64,000 nt of DNA from Talinum fruticosum (GCA_021018815.1 JAITYX010000003.1:7252501-7316500); one strand, 5' to 3'. Shown: positions 1 to 11,542, counted from the first letter of the stretch. Notes: generated by a model from the sequence alone, not told the origin. Made by a program: numbers and translations.

Positions 1-1054
1 TACCATAAAATGACACTTTTCCTAATTCAAGACCAAATTCACTTCCTCACATGTAGACAACACCTCGGAAAGATTTTTCAAACATTGATCAAAGGTAGAA
101 GCATAGACAGAAAAATCATCCATAAAGACCTCCATAATATCCTTAATAAAATCAGAGAAAATAGCCATCATGCATCGTTGAAAAGTAGCGGGTGCATTAC
201 ACAACCCGAAAGGCATTCTCCTATAAGCAAATGTTCCATAAGGACAAGTAAAGGTGGTTTTCTCTTGGTCACTAGGATGGATAGGGATCCGGAAAAATCC
301 GGAATACCCATATAGATAACAAAAGTATGAATTCTTTGCAAGTCTTTAAAGCATTTGGCCAATGAAGGGAAGAGGGAAGTGGTCTTTACGAGTGGCATTA
401 TTCAACTTGCGATAATCAATGCACATTCTCCAACCCGTAATGGTCCTAGTGGGAATCAATTCATTGTTCTCATTTTTTACAACAGTCATCCCCCTTTCTT
501 AGGCACAACATGAACCGGGCTCACCCAATCACTATCGGAGATAGGATAAATGATACCGGCCTTAAGCAATTTCAAAACTTCTTTCTTGACCACCTCTTTC
601 ATGTTAGGATTTAACCTTCTTTGATGTTCAATGGTGGGTTTATAGTTATCCTCCATTAAAATCCTATGCATGCAAACTAAAGGATGACTACCCTTAAGGT
701 CATCTATGGCATAGCCAATAACCTTACGATGCAATCTAAGGACTCTCAACAAAGCTTCAATTTCGAAGCACTCAAATTTGCATTTATAATCACGGGGATA
801 AGAGGAATTTGGGGGCCAAGAAATTCATACCTTAGGGAGGAAGGGAGAGGTTTCAATTCAACCATTGGAGCTTCATTTCCAGCAATAGGTGACTCACCTT
901 TGCTTCCATTCAACAAATTCTCCACCATGGCCGGTTGTGGTGGGATTTTTGGAGACGCCTCCAAGAGTTGAGTACAAATGGCAACTTCGGGATCAATATC
1001 CCTAGTTGTACTACTATTCAACAAGCAAAACTCAAGAGGATCATTAGAGTGCAA
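1..1054 (-). pseudogene. Athila-type reverse transcriptase (partial, frameshifted)
   Basis: This is the RNA/DNA-dependent polymerase of the gypsy element. From the N-terminal side, 746-1054 holds the conserved lead-in with ELKPLPSSLRYEFLG. The stretch 486-752 carries the palm start with DWVSPVHVVPKKGG. The stretch 22-216 holds MPFGLCNAPATFQRCM and the catalytic FMDD box (FMDDFSVY). The three pieces lie in different frames, so at least two frameshifts separate them. The catalytic FMDD itself is intact. The C-terminal end, RNase H and integrase are outside the window. The family call is secure; the lineage call rests on remembered Athila wording. Confidence 0.88.
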
Positions 1055-1092
1055 ATTAGTACTATCTTCCCTTAAAATGGAATCAATGATAT

Positions 1093-1480
1093 CTACTCTA
1101 AAACAATCATCGAAAAGGAAGGGAATTTAGTAGCTTCAAACAAATTAAACTCAGCTCTCTCATCTCCTATACAAAAGGACATCCTCTCATTTTTCACATC
1201 AATGCAACACCTAGCAATAGCCATGAAAGGCCTCCCAAGAATAATGGGGGTACAGGTGTCTTGCTCCATCTCTAAAATCACAAAGTCAATAGGTAGAAAG
1301 AAACCTCCTAACTTTGTGGGGACATCCTCTAATATTCCAATGGGGAACTTGACCGAACGATCGGTCAATTGAGGGAAATGTTAGTGGGTTTCAGCTCACC
1401 CATACCAAGCTTTTGGGATAAAGAGAAGGGCATTAGGCTCACACTTAAGCCTAAATCACACAAAGCACGGTCTATGGAAA
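1093..1480 (-). pseudogene. Athila-type aspartic protease
   Basis: This is the retropepsin that cuts the Gag-Pol polyprotein. The active-site tract reads DLGLS at about 1455-1470 on the minus strand, in the position of the usual DLGAS. It is followed by the flap region and by the well-kept C-terminal block PIILGRPFMAIA. A one-base loss near 1370 puts the active site and the C-terminal half in different frames, so no functional enzyme would be made. It lies between gag and RT as expected for gypsy. Confidence 0.8.
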
Positions 1481-1486
1481 TCTTCC

Positions 1487-3340
1487 CTACCTCACATGGA
1501 ATAGTGAAACTACCGGAGTCTTTAAGCTTAGGGGAAGCTTGTTTTGGAGAACAACACTACATTGTTCAGTCAAAGCTATGGTCTCATGCTCTTCTAACTT
1601 TCGTTTATTGGACAAAATTTCTTTCAAGAACTTAGCATAAGAAGGCATTTGAAACAAGGCATAGGTGAAGGGAATATTAATGTGGAGCTTCTTAAGGACT
1701 TCTAAAAACTTCCCAAATTGTTTATCATTTTTAGACTTTGCTAATCTTTGTGGGAAAGGCAAAGGCAGAGTATAGATTCTTTGGGGAATTTTCGTTTGGT
1801 CATTGGAAGGCTCACTCTTATTCTGCACATTAACAACAACCAGAGCCTCTTTGGAGGGTAAAGACACCTCCTCATTCACAACATCATGCAACTCATTCTC
1901 ATCGGTCTCAACATTCTCAACAACATTTTCGGATTGCACCACAATGACCACAAGATCACTACTAGCACCCTTAGGCCCCGTCAATTGTGTCCCACTCTTT
2001 AAAGTTATGGCATTACATTGGTGCCTAGGGTTAGGCACCGGTTGGCTAGGAAGTTTACCCGAAGGGCTAGAGGAAGAGCTTGCTTGGCTAGCAATTTGAG
2101 TTTCGGGCATCTTATTGTGAGTGGCTAAGAATTCAACTTTAGAAGCCAATTGCTTGATAATCTCATCTTACTTTTGTTGAGCCAAAAGCATGGTTTTCAT
2201 CATGACCTCCAAGTTAGACTTTTGGTGCACTTGGGGTTGGGCAGGTCTTTGGAATCCAGGGCAGGTGGTCTTGGCACTTGTTGTGGACCCATAGGATTGT
2301 TGTTCGGAAGGAAAAATTAGGGTGATACCTCAATCCCGGGTTATAGAAATTAGAGAATGGGTCAAAGTTTGGCCTCGGGTTCGGTTTGCCAATAAAATTG
2401 GCTTGGTAAGTCGGTTCACTACTAGCCATACCCATAGGACAAAACAAGGTCTCATGCTCATATGAAGTGCAAGAAGCACATGGAAGGGGAGGGGCAACAT
2501 TCACATTGAGACGGTCCATTTTTTGAGTTATAGCATCTATCTTAACGAAAGGACTGAAACTACATCAACATCAAGCTTACCTCCCGTTCTCTTAGAACGG
2601 GGCTTGGACCATTGAAAATTGTTGAGCGCCATCTACTCAATCAAGGTGTGGAGCTCATCGGCGGACTTGCTCATGATGTTTCCTCCTACCGCCGCAAGAA
2701 TGGTGGCTCTCAAGTGATCATCGACCCCATTGTAGAAAGCTTGAATGGGGACCCATGGCTCAAATCCATGTTGTGGGCATTAGCGAAGCGAGATCCTTAA
2801 ACCGCTCCCATGCTTTGTATAACATCTTATCCGGCTCTTGGACGAAGGTGGAAATCTGGTTCCTTAAATTGGTCAACTTGCTTGGTGGGAAGTATTTTGC
2901 CAAGAAGGCACTTGCAAGTTGATCAAATGTGCTGATGGAGTATGCTAGAAGAGAATCTAGCCACTCCCATGCCCTTCCTTCAAGAGGGAACGAAACAATC
3001 GCAGCTTGATTGCATCCGGTAAAGCCCCGTTCGCCTTGAAAGTATGACATGCTTGGCGAAAATTGCGAAGGTGCCGGTTGGGGTCTTCATTGGGGAGGCC
3101 ATGGAAAGGAGTAGCCCTCACCAAGTTGCTGAGCGAATTCTTCAACTCAAAGTCATTCGCCGCTACACTCGGGACATTGATGGCCGTCGGTGGATTAGTG
3201 ACATTGGGTGTTACATATTGCCCAAAAGTTCTTCTTTCTTCACCGGCTATTGGGCTTTTGCTTGGAGTTTTCTTCTTACTTCTTCCTAGCCTTCTCTAGC
3301 CTTTGCTTCTTTCGTCTAGAGCGGAAGGTTCACTCAATTT
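1487..3340 (-). pseudogene. Athila-type gag with zinc knuckle
   Basis: This is the structural capsid/nucleocapsid protein. The N-terminal part (about 2957-3340) has ATPFHGLPNEDPNRHLRNF, and the capsid core (2760-3050) has AWEWLDSLL and AKYFPPSK. These two parts are in different frames. The nucleocapsid part (2214-2519) keeps a complete CX2CX4HX4C zinc knuckle, CASCTSYEHETLFC, near 2439-2480. A Ser/Pro/Asn-rich linker with CNAITLKSG (1487-2149) leads to the protease. Frameshifts occur near 3000 and 2200. It is the only gag in the window with all four zinc ligands. Confidence 0.82.
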
Positions 3341-3480
3341 CAGGATTAAACTCAAATAATTGAGCTTTTTGCATGTAAGGAGAGAATACCTAGTAAGAAC
3401 AAAAACAATACCAATGCAATCAAAACAAAAAAGAAAATAAACACTTGGTGTATTCGTCTAATGGCTACTAAAAATAGAGT

Positions 3481-3496
3481 CCCGGCAACGGCGCCT
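3481..3496 (-). promoter_or_regulatory. Primer binding site of the Athila-like element
   Basis: On the minus strand this reads GGCGCCGTTGCCGGG, directly after the LTR and before gag. It is the tRNA-Asp-type primer site common in Athila elements. The first base of the usual TGG is changed. Confidence 0.75.
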
Positions 3497-3497
3497 A

Positions 3498-3885
3498 AAC
3501 AACCGTTTCGAAAACGGGTCGTGTCCTTCGACATAGGCTGCCCGTTTTCAATGTAAATGCTCGTAGGCAACCTCACCTCCAACATGGGCGGTTTCGGTGG
3601 AAACGGGTGGCCCGTGTTGGTTACTGGAAGGATAAACTTTGAGAAATCAAGGGGAACAGCCATTTTGATCGCAAAGATGGACCGTGTTGGTCTTCTTAAG
3701 GCTCGGAACACTCACTAATCTCGGGAAAAACTTGGTATTGGTGATCAAATATGCAAAATCATCACAATACACCAAAACACAAGCGTAAAATCGAAATTGG
3801 AGCATAAACACACTCCTATTAACCGATTTTTCCAAAGAAAAGCATCAAAATGCCTAAGAATCTAATGCATTTTATGCACTTATCA
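3498..3885 (-). repeat. 5' LTR of the Athila-like element
   Basis: This stretch of about 388 bp lies between the primer binding site and the junction with SIRE pol. In element sense it begins TGATAAGTGCATAAAATGC, a start typical of plant gypsy LTRs. The inner boundary near 3498 is approximate because no clean terminal dinucleotide is visible there. The flank CTTGT at 3886-3890 is the presumed target duplication; its partner is outside the window. Confidence 0.7.
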
Positions 3886-4930
3886 CTTGTTCATCTAATT
3901 GACCTTCAACATTCTGAGCTGGCTCTTGAGTTGTCTCATTTTGAGTCATGTTGTTCCGAGTCACTTCGTTTTGAGTGACTTCGTTTTGAGCGACATTGAT
4001 TTGATTCTTAATGAGCTTAATTGCATCAAGATCATCATCTCTGCTGAGCTTTAGTTCCGAGAATGTTGACTTACTTGGTTTTTCCAGTTCAATCTTATCA
4101 AACACAACGTGGATGCTTTCTTCCACTTTGCTAGTTCTTTTATTGAAAATACGATATGCTTCGCTATGAGATGAATAACTAAGAAAAATACCTTCATCCG
4201 ATCGAGCATCAAACTTGGTCGAGTGATCCCTACTATTATTGTGAACGAAGCACTTACATCCAAAGGGTTTGAAGTATGAAATGTTGGGTTTCTTCCCTTT
4301 GTAGAGCTCGTATGGAGTTTTATTCAGGATGGGTCTAATAAGGCATTTGTTCCACGTGTAGTTTGTCTGTGTTGATCGCCTCGGCCCGGAAATAGTAGGG
4401 TATTATGTTCAATCATCATTGTCCTAGCTATTTCTTCAAGAGTTCGGTTCTTCCTCTCCACCACTCCATTTTGTTAAGGAGTTCTTGGAGCTGAGAAGTT
4501 GTGATAGATGCCATTCTTGTCACGGAACTCTGCAAATTCCGAATAGTCGAACTCCCTTCCATGGTCGGTTCAAATCCTCCGGATCCGAGTCTAAGACTCA
4601 ACTTGGATTTACCTGCAGAGCTTGCTTGAACTCTTTAAATGCTTCATTTTTCTGCTTAAGAAAACATATCCGAGTAAATCGTGAGTAGTCATCAACAATA
4701 ACAAGCACATATGATTTACCTCCGAGACTTTTGACAGGGATTTCACCACATAAATCATATGCAACATTTCAAGCACCTTGGATGTAGAAACAGTTTTCAG
4801 AGATTTGAAAGATGATCTGACTTGTTTCCCTTTTGTGCATGCTTCACAAATTTTATCTTTCTTTAATGCACAGTTAGGCAATCCTCCGACTAAACCATGA
4901 GATGCAAGTTTCTTAATGGTATGCATACTA
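3886..4930 (-). pseudogene. Copia integrase with GAG-pre-integrase zinc region (SIRE 1)
   Basis: Integrase joins the cDNA copy to the host chromosome. The N-terminal zinc part (4609-4926) reads MHTIKKLASHGLVGGLPNC followed by ICEACTKGKQ, which is the GAG-pre-integrase to core junction. The core lies at about 4300-4700 with stops and shifts; the TDHG catalytic neighbourhood near 4560 is recognisable. The C-terminal part (3872-4263) has the coat-like stretch EESIHVVFDKIE and RDDDL. It is cut by the Athila LTR at 3885. The copy at 40180-41400 is the fuller parallel. Confidence 0.8.
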
Positions 4931-4989
4931 ACATGACCTAGTCTACGATGCCATGTCCATGAATCATCATGAAGAGATGCTTTTAAACA

Positions 4990-5514
4990 AGATAAATTCT
5001 AACTCGGGTCAAAAAGAGGAATAGTATAAGTGTTACCCGATCTCTTACCCGAGGGCTTGATCTCGTTGGTAGCATCATCGGAGATATAACAATTAGTCCG
5101 AGTGAATCTTACCTCTTGACCTTTGTCACACGGTTGAGAGATGCTTGAGCATATTGTACTTTAACCCTTTGACAAGGTATACTTGGGCTAACCGGATTGC
5201 TTCCTTTCCAATCTTGCCTATCCCAATTATCTTGCCCTTACTGTCATCTCCAAACGTGACTTTTCCTCCCTTGTAATCTTCTATCTCGAAAAGAGTCTTG
5301 AACCACCCGACATGTGGCGTGAGCATCCACTATCTAGGTACCAATGCCCTTTTTTCTTTTCTGAGCCACCTGCAAGTCGAAACAAACTAACCTTTCTCAC
5401 TTCCTCTAACGAACCCAAGTAACTCCCTTTACTCGTGGTCCTTTTCGAGGAAGTAGACTCTTGGGAACCCAGATTTGAATAACTTTGGGTTTGGTCTGAT
5501 TCCGAGTCTTTCAT
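4990..5514 (-). pseudogene. Copia aspartic protease (SIRE 1)
   Basis: This is the pepsin-like protease of the polyprotein. The active site WYLDSGCSRHMSG is intact near 5300-5345, followed by the block GKVTFGDDSKGKIIGIGKIG at 5126-5326. The active site and the following block are in different frames. The break lies at a CTCAG/CTCGA difference from the sister copy at 41560. Upstream it joins the Ser/Lys-rich end of gag. Confidence 0.82.
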
Positions 5515-5639
5515 TTGGAGAACTGAGTCCGTGTCTCTTTCTTTTAAAAAGCTTTTCTTTTATAACCGGTGGAGAACGTTTTCTCCTATAAGTTGATCCG
5601 GTCTCGAGTCCTCCTTTCATTCTTATGAATGGGACCGTG

Positions 5640-7197
5640 CTCAGCCTTCCCGAACTTCACAGTTCTAGAATCCTTTTGAAAAGCTCTAAGTAGGAATTTG
5701 ATTCCTCCTCTTTGTTAAAACCAATACCTTCTTTTCTGAAGGAGACACATTGAGACCCTAAGAGCATATCAAGGTTTTTCGACCTTGAGTAAATTTTAAA
5801 ATAAGCTCTTGAGACTTATTTAGCTCTAGCTTTAGATGCTTATTTTCTGTTCCGAGTAACTCGGACTCGGTCTCATTAGATTGAGCACTAGTCTTGAGTT
5901 CTCTTAGAGTAAGTCTTAGTTTTTCCAATTCATTTTTCGAGGAAATGCTCTCGAAGTAACAGACTCAAGTTGTTCTTTAAACCGAGAAGAATTAGAATTG
6001 GACTTTTCTTCCAAAGTAAAAATATATTTAGCTAAATCAACTTTGGAGAATTTGAGGAAGTATTCAATTACCTCTTGAGGATTTGTTTCCTCACTGTCCG
6101 AGTGATCCGAGTCCGACTCGATTCGGCTTCGAGTCCGAGAGTGCCATCGGACATTTTGAATCATCCGAGTCCTCATCATCTTCGATAAGTCTTCATCACT
6201 CCAAGTGGCCATCATAGCCTTTTTTCTTCTTTCTGTCCATCTTTCTCCTGGGACGAGTCCTTGACTATGTGTTCCTTGCTGCCACATTCAAAATAGCCGA
6301 GTTCTTAGTTAAAGATAACTTTGAAAGGGAAGAATGTTTACCTTTTTTGTCCTTCTTGTCTTTCTTGTGGAACTCTTCTCTTCACTTCTTATCCCATCTT
6401 TTGTGCTTCATCATTCTTTTGAAGCCTCTAGCAATGAGTGCCATGGGATCCTCTTCCGAGTCGGAGGAACTCAGATTTGCTTCTCTATTTTCCGAGGCCT
6501 TCGAGTGCAAAGTTCTTTTTAGTGCTTGACCTCTATATCCTCCTCTTCCAGGTGGATCTCATGGGTGAGTAGCTTCCCAATGAGTTCGTCCGGCTTAAGT
6601 AAGGATAGGTTCCGAGCCTCTTTGATGGTTGTTACCTTGGGACCCCATCTTCTTTTGGGTAGACTTCGAGTATCTTTCTGCACATTTCCTCGTGGGAAAT
6701 CTTTCTACCTATAGATTTGAGATTGTTAGTAATCTCATCGAAGCGGATGAACATCCGAGTGATGTTCTCTTCAGCTCGCATCTTGAACAGCTCGTACTTG
6801 TGAAGATATTGGCTTATTTTAGCTTGTCGACCTGGCTTTTTCTTTCATAAGTGTTGACAAGTGTGTCCCACACTTCTTTGGCTGTATCATAGGCTCACAC
6901 TCGGTTGTATTCTTCCGAGCCGATGGCGCACATCGGAATGTTTATCGCCTTGAAGTTCTTTACGAACTTCTCGCTTCATGAGCGCTATACTCGGACATTA
7001 TTTTGGGCACCAGCCTTATTTCTTCCATCTTTATGGGAATATAGTTACCTACTTGTATGATGTTCCAGACATCTTCATCGTGATCAAGCAGAAAACATTC
7101 CATGAGATTCTTCCAAGTGCACGAAATTAGATCCTTTGAACTTTGGTGGTCCGTTGGAAGATCTTCCCTCGTCGAACTCTCCATTGTTTTGAGCCAT
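5640..7197 (-). pseudogene. SIRE-type gag (SIRE 1)
   Basis: This is the capsid/nucleocapsid protein. The ATG used by all family members lies at 7195-7197 (MAQNNGEFDEGRSSN). About 30 codons in, an extra base shifts the frame just where the conserved Trp of the domain is expected. The true domain continues in another frame as LMECFLLDHDEDVW. The UBN2-like region follows with several shifts. A zinc knuckle lies near 6255-6290, with the first Cys replaced by Tyr and the last by Ser. The C-terminal Ser/Asp/Glu-rich tail has EVIEYFLKFSKVDLAKYIF. Confidence 0.82.
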
Positions 7198-7241
7198 TTG
7201 ATCTTTAAACCTTTGGATGGTTAGATCCTTTCGAAAGGCTA

Positions 7242-7253
7242 GGCTCGATACCA
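7242..7253 (-). promoter_or_regulatory. Met-initiator primer binding site (SIRE 1)
   Basis: On the minus strand it reads TGGTATCGAGCC, two bases inside the LTR end. It matches the 3' end complement of initiator tRNA-Met (usual TGGTATCAGAGC) and fixes the LTR boundary. Confidence 0.88.
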
Positions 7254-7255
7254 AT

Positions 7256-8762
7256 TGAAGGTTTGCTCTTGGAGAGACAAAGTCACCCTAGAGGGGGTGA
7301 ATGGGGTGATGGGAAAAATTAAACAAGTAATGGAAGAACAAAACTAGATATGACTCGAGGAGATTATGAGTCTAGATTGGACTCGGAAAAGTACTAACTC
7401 GTAAAGTTACGTGGAAACCCTCCTGGGGCAAAAAACCACGATAAGTGCTAATCCAAGCACCAATTCAAATCCACTATTTTGAATCCACAAAATACAGTAG
7501 AAAGACTCAACCGGAATTGCTCCCTTAGACAAATCCTTACAAGATTTTGCTAGACTTAGAAATTCCCTTATCTAATCTAGTACTTCCTAAATGAGGTAAC
7601 CTTTACAGCTAGGGACAATTGAGTTGAGTTAACCCTTACAGCTCAGTCAAGGGACCTTACTCGGAAAGTAAGAATGAATGTTTGTAATCGATGACAAGAC
7701 CTTACAACTCGGAAAGATGTTAAGTACAATGTTGAAGTTGTAAGTGGAAGATTGAGTATGAATACAATGACTTTTGCTTAAGTACGTGTATTGACAGTTG
7801 GTTCAGAAATCTTCAAGTCTTGATAGTTGGCTACTATTTATGGATAACCAAGCAAACTAGCCGTTGTGACTATCTTCCGACTGAAAGTCCTTTGACCATT
7901 GCAATGGTTTTTCCGACTCACTCGGAAAATATCCGTTGAGGTGTGAACATTGGGCAACGATTCTTGACTCCATTGGAAGTCCCAATCCACTAGTGGTGTC
8001 CGAAAAGTAGGTTGGAAACCATCGTTGAGCTTAGCGTTGTAGATTTCCAGTTTTGGAAACAGACAACCCCGACACCGTGTCCGGTCGGAGGTCGGAGGTA
8101 GAAAAAGCCTTGTATGCCGATGATTTGACGTCTTGAAGCCGATTACTTTTGTATTTTAAAAATAGGATAACCTCATTTAAATAACTTTAAAAGTAAATCA
8201 ATTTGGTTCTCAAAGTATAAAATACTTTGGTCCAAGATTAGACACAAATAATAATTTAATTAAGATAATTAAGTGTATAATTATCCGAGTCCTAAAAGAG
8301 TGGAATTTTCCGAGTCTAATATCCATTATAATCAAATTTCTTCCGAGTCGGTCTAGACGTAAATCAAGTCAAATAAAGAACATCAGAGTAGAGAGACTTG
8401 ATCTAGACTACCAATGTTCAAACCAAGCATGCTGACAGAGAAAGATGAATTAACATAGTAATTTAATTTAACTTAGAACATGAAGTCGAAGCGAGTTTAT
8501 GCACATTGGAGCGAATGTTTGAACATGCAATATATCTCGAGTGTTGTCCGAGTGACTCGGAACCGTGTGCGAACGAGTATGCTTTTTGAGTCGGTTAGAA
8601 TCAAGTGAGAACATATGCAATGGTTCCGTAACACTCGGAAAAGATTCTATATCACTCGGAAAAGTTTCTAAGACTTATAATCAAAACCTTATAAGAGATG
8701 AAGTCTTATACCCGATTCCTTAATGAAACTCGAATGATGTATATGTAAAGTCTAATTCTTCA
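7256..8762 (-). repeat. 5' LTR of SIRE 1
   Basis: This 1,507-bp LTR starts TGAAGGTTTGC and ends in TCTTCA on the plus strand, so it is TG...CA bounded. Related copies lie at 25095, 29127, 32962, 34155, 43491, 52176 and 60206. In element sense the U3 has tandem ACTCGGAAAAG motifs, and a degenerate TATA lies before the AGAAGCCAAC-type leader near 7850. It lies next to a primer binding site, which makes it the 5' LTR. Confidence 0.9.
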
Positions 8763-9151
8763 AAAAGGTTAAAAGGATATACGGCAATCCCAATTATCTC
8801 GAAAGACATTATAGACAAGAAGTCTTTATTTCAACGTAAGAGTAAATGTGTGTGAAATGATGGAAGGAGATATCAAAATTAAAGATTGCGAGTATGACGT
8901 GGGTGAAGTTAATCTTGTTAATTAGGATAACATCCTTAATCATAATAAGGAACCGATATTTTTACTTATTCTCCCTTCGATCTTTCAAAATGGAAACTTA
9001 GATAAGTGCTTTATATACATATGTATCGAATCTTTTCCGTTTCATTGATTTTGTCCGGGTAAAAAATATAGATATATCTATGTTAAGAGTGTTCAAGTGC
9101 AAATCGTGTCATTACAATATTATGGTAAAGATACTCGACCTTTATGTGGTA
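8763..9151. other. Unassigned spacer
   Basis: This is AT-rich sequence between the SIRE 1 LTR and the solo Tat LTR. I see no coding potential, repeat or RNA gene. It ends with GGTA (9148-9151), one half of the target duplication of the solo LTR. Confidence 0.6.
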
Positions 9152-9626
9152 TGGTAGGTACCTAAATGTCTCATCTTTATATGTTTTTATTTGTTTTTGT
9201 TAACCCGATGATGAAAACTTAGTCTCGTTCACAAGCTCGAGTCCATATGGGACTAAAGAAGAGTTGCGAAAACAAGTTTATCCCACAAAAAGCCAACCAA
9301 CACCACAAAATAACCCAATTTGCTTTTCCGTGGCCTAGATCCAATCCATTTTAATTTATTTCTAGACTGTCCATCTAAGTTTGGGTTCCCAAGCCATGCC
9401 TTTAACAAACGCTGGACCGTGAACCCGCCAAAGCTCGGCGTTTTGCCTCTTTCAGCGGATGAGCCCGACATGCTTTCCCGGATCATTAAATGTCGTCGTT
9501 TGGTCCAAGCACCAACCCATGCATTCCTCTAGACAAGTGTCATTTTGACTAGTTCAGCTTCCCGGTTTTTTATTTATCCATTTTTGCCTCTTTCAGCGGA
9601 TGATGAGCCGACTCTTGGGAACCGAT

Positions 9627-9663
9627 TTTAGGGTTTCCTAAACCCTAAATTTTTTATAAATAG
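9627..9663 (+). promoter_or_regulatory. Telo-box inverted repeat plus TATA box of the Tat LTR
   Basis: TTTAGGGTTT (9627-9636) and AAACCCTAAA (9640-9649) form a perfect inverted repeat with a 3-base loop. Five bases later comes TATAAATAG (9655-9663). AAACCCTAA is the plant telo-box core. The place just before TATA suggests core promoter function in LTR transcription; this is inference. Confidence 0.7.
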
Positions 9664-10133
9664 AGGGCCTCCCCTTATTTGACAGACCAATTCAGCTGGA
9701 AAGACCCCACATTTATCATTAATGATGACTCTTTTCTCTAAACTCTCTTTCACTCACACTTTACAACTCCCTTGCCAAACAGTTCAAAAAAGACCCCATT
9801 TTTTCGCCATTTTTCTTCACTGTTGCCCTATCTTTAATCTGCCGAAATCGATCGAGGTTCAAGCTTAGCAGGTGGGTCAATATGAGAGCGCCATTCCACC
9901 TTCATGGAGTTTGTTTGTTTCTTTTATTGTATTATTTTATCGCTTTTGTTTATTCGCTTTATTTATCGCTTTATTTATTGCTTTATATTATGCTTTGGTT
10001 GCTTTAATTTCCCCTTATGCATGTTGTTTGCATGTCTTTTGAAACTCGATTTAAACTCCCTCATTCAAATAGCAGAGGTCGTCCTTTGATGGGTAAAATG
10101 AGGAGTTTCCTCCTTATTTTGTATCATTGCCCC

Positions 10134-11542
10134 TGTAGGAACCATGACCTGTCCCCGGTAAGGGAACCAGATTGGGACCGAATTTTCCCATGAATGTTGC
10201 ATCTCTTTGGGTTTTGAAGATTACTTTTGAAAGTTAATTTTTGAAAATGGATTTTGAAACCGAGGGTGTGTCTCTTATTGATATTTTCGATTTTCGTAGC
10301 TTGATTTGAAATAGTTTAAGCGAAGCAGTGATTGGTGATTTTTATTAATCATTTAATTTTTTGGAAATTAATTTTAGAATGTCTCGGGATATTATTTCAT
10401 ATTTTAGGAAAATAAAAAAATACAATCTATGTTCCGTCGCAAGGCTTTTGGGCCAAAACAATGGATAACATTGGCTTGGACCAAAGCCAAGCTCGACCAT
10501 CGCTGGCGCGCCGGCGTTTTGATCGGTGTGTGGCGCTAGCCATAGGCCAAGACTGATTCGTGTCGGGTGCTGGCCATAGTTTCGTGGCCTTAGCTATTAG
10601 AAAATAAACCAATTTTATCCATTTTAAATTAGAAATGCCGACCTGCGATTAAAGAGAAATAAATTAGGAAAAGAGGAGTGCCGATCAATTTTAGGAATAA
10701 AAACTAAAAAAGAGAATGCCCTTCCAATCTTGGTAAGGGAAAACTATGCTTGAAAGAGGTTTAAGAAATGACTTCATCGGTGTAGAGCGGATAATTTACT
10801 TGTTCGGGGCGAAGGTACGAAATGTAGGGATAAGCCCATCCATTCCGCCCGTTCGTAGACAACTTCTACTAATTCGAATTGTGAGTTAAAGAAATGTGTT
10901 AAAACAACCAAGCAAACAACATGGCCGGTCTACAACGGGGATTTAGGAAAAAACCGGACAAAATCCCGCTGAACCGAAAATACCTTGGAGAGGGCCGAGA
11001 TGCGTGACGTCGGTCTCCAATAGTGTCGTATGGGTGTTTACGGTGTTCCGTGCTTTAGTTTGACGTTGGGACCAAGTGAAGCATTTTGGTAAGAAAATGC
11101 CGAAAACGCGGCGCCGGTCAAAACGATGTCGTACGGTCGCTTCGGGTTCCATGCCTCGTTGGTCGTTGATTGAAAAAGTGAAACGCTGCATTTTTGCCCA
11201 ATATGGAGCATGTTGGCGCCGGTCTTAGCATCTTTCCAAAAACGGAAAGTTTCAATTTTGCTAGGTTTCTATTTTTGGCGGGATTTATTTTTGGTGCGGG
11301 TTTGGGTTTCTTGCTTGGGAGCCCGACTCGGGCTTGGTCCGGTCAAAAGAAAATGGCTTTGTGAGCTGGCCCAAAGCAAAGAAAGCTGCTGTGGTGCTAA
11401 GGGGTTCTTTGTGGTTTGCTAGCTTCCGTCACGCCAATCGGACTCCAACCGTGATCCGAATTTGCAAACAGGAATTAGATTTCATCACCGGGCTAACAAA
11501 ATAGATAATAAGAGTAAGGATTACACTTTTTAGGTGTTTATA
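10134..11542 (-). repeat. Tat-type LTR inserted in reverse in the solo LTR
   Basis: On the plus strand it starts TGTAGGAACC and ends near GGTGTTTATA, the reverse of the Tat LTR ends. It aligns with the 1.95-kb LTR at 18782-20733 at both ends but lacks about 540 bp in the middle, including the TATA region. It is therefore a promoter-less deleted LTR. The flanking target duplication is unclear (GCCCC against CCCTC). Confidence 0.72.

Larger units (their letters stand above)
1..3885 (-). mobile_element. Athila-like Ty3/gypsy retrotransposon, 5' part
   Basis: Reading the minus strand from 3885 down, the order is LTR, primer binding site, gag, protease, reverse transcriptase, and then the window edge. 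This is the gypsy order, and the RT and protease wording is of the Athila type. The element sits inside the integrase region of the SIRE element at 3886-8762: SIRE coding similarity starts exactly where the LTR ends in CA, and the next five bases (CTTGT, 3886-3890) are the expected target duplication. Its RNase H, integrase and 3' LTR must lie left of the window. Several frameshifts make it non-functional. Confidence 0.85.
3886..8762 (-). mobile_element. SIRE-type Ty1/copia element 1, 5' half
   Basis: On the minus strand from 8762 the order is LTR, Met-initiator primer site, gag, protease, GAG-pre-integrase, integrase. The copy is interrupted in its integrase C-terminal region by the Athila-like element. 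RT, RNase H, the third ORF and the 3' LTR should lie left of the window. It shares gag and LTR sequence with the copies at 25095, 34155 and 60206. The base after the LTR (8763) starts AAAAG, a possible target duplication that cannot be checked here. Confidence 0.9.

Noticed and set aside
9253..9532. Small open frames in the Tat LTR as host genes
   Set aside because: They are not kept in the sister LTR at 12356 and lie upstream of the LTR TATA box.
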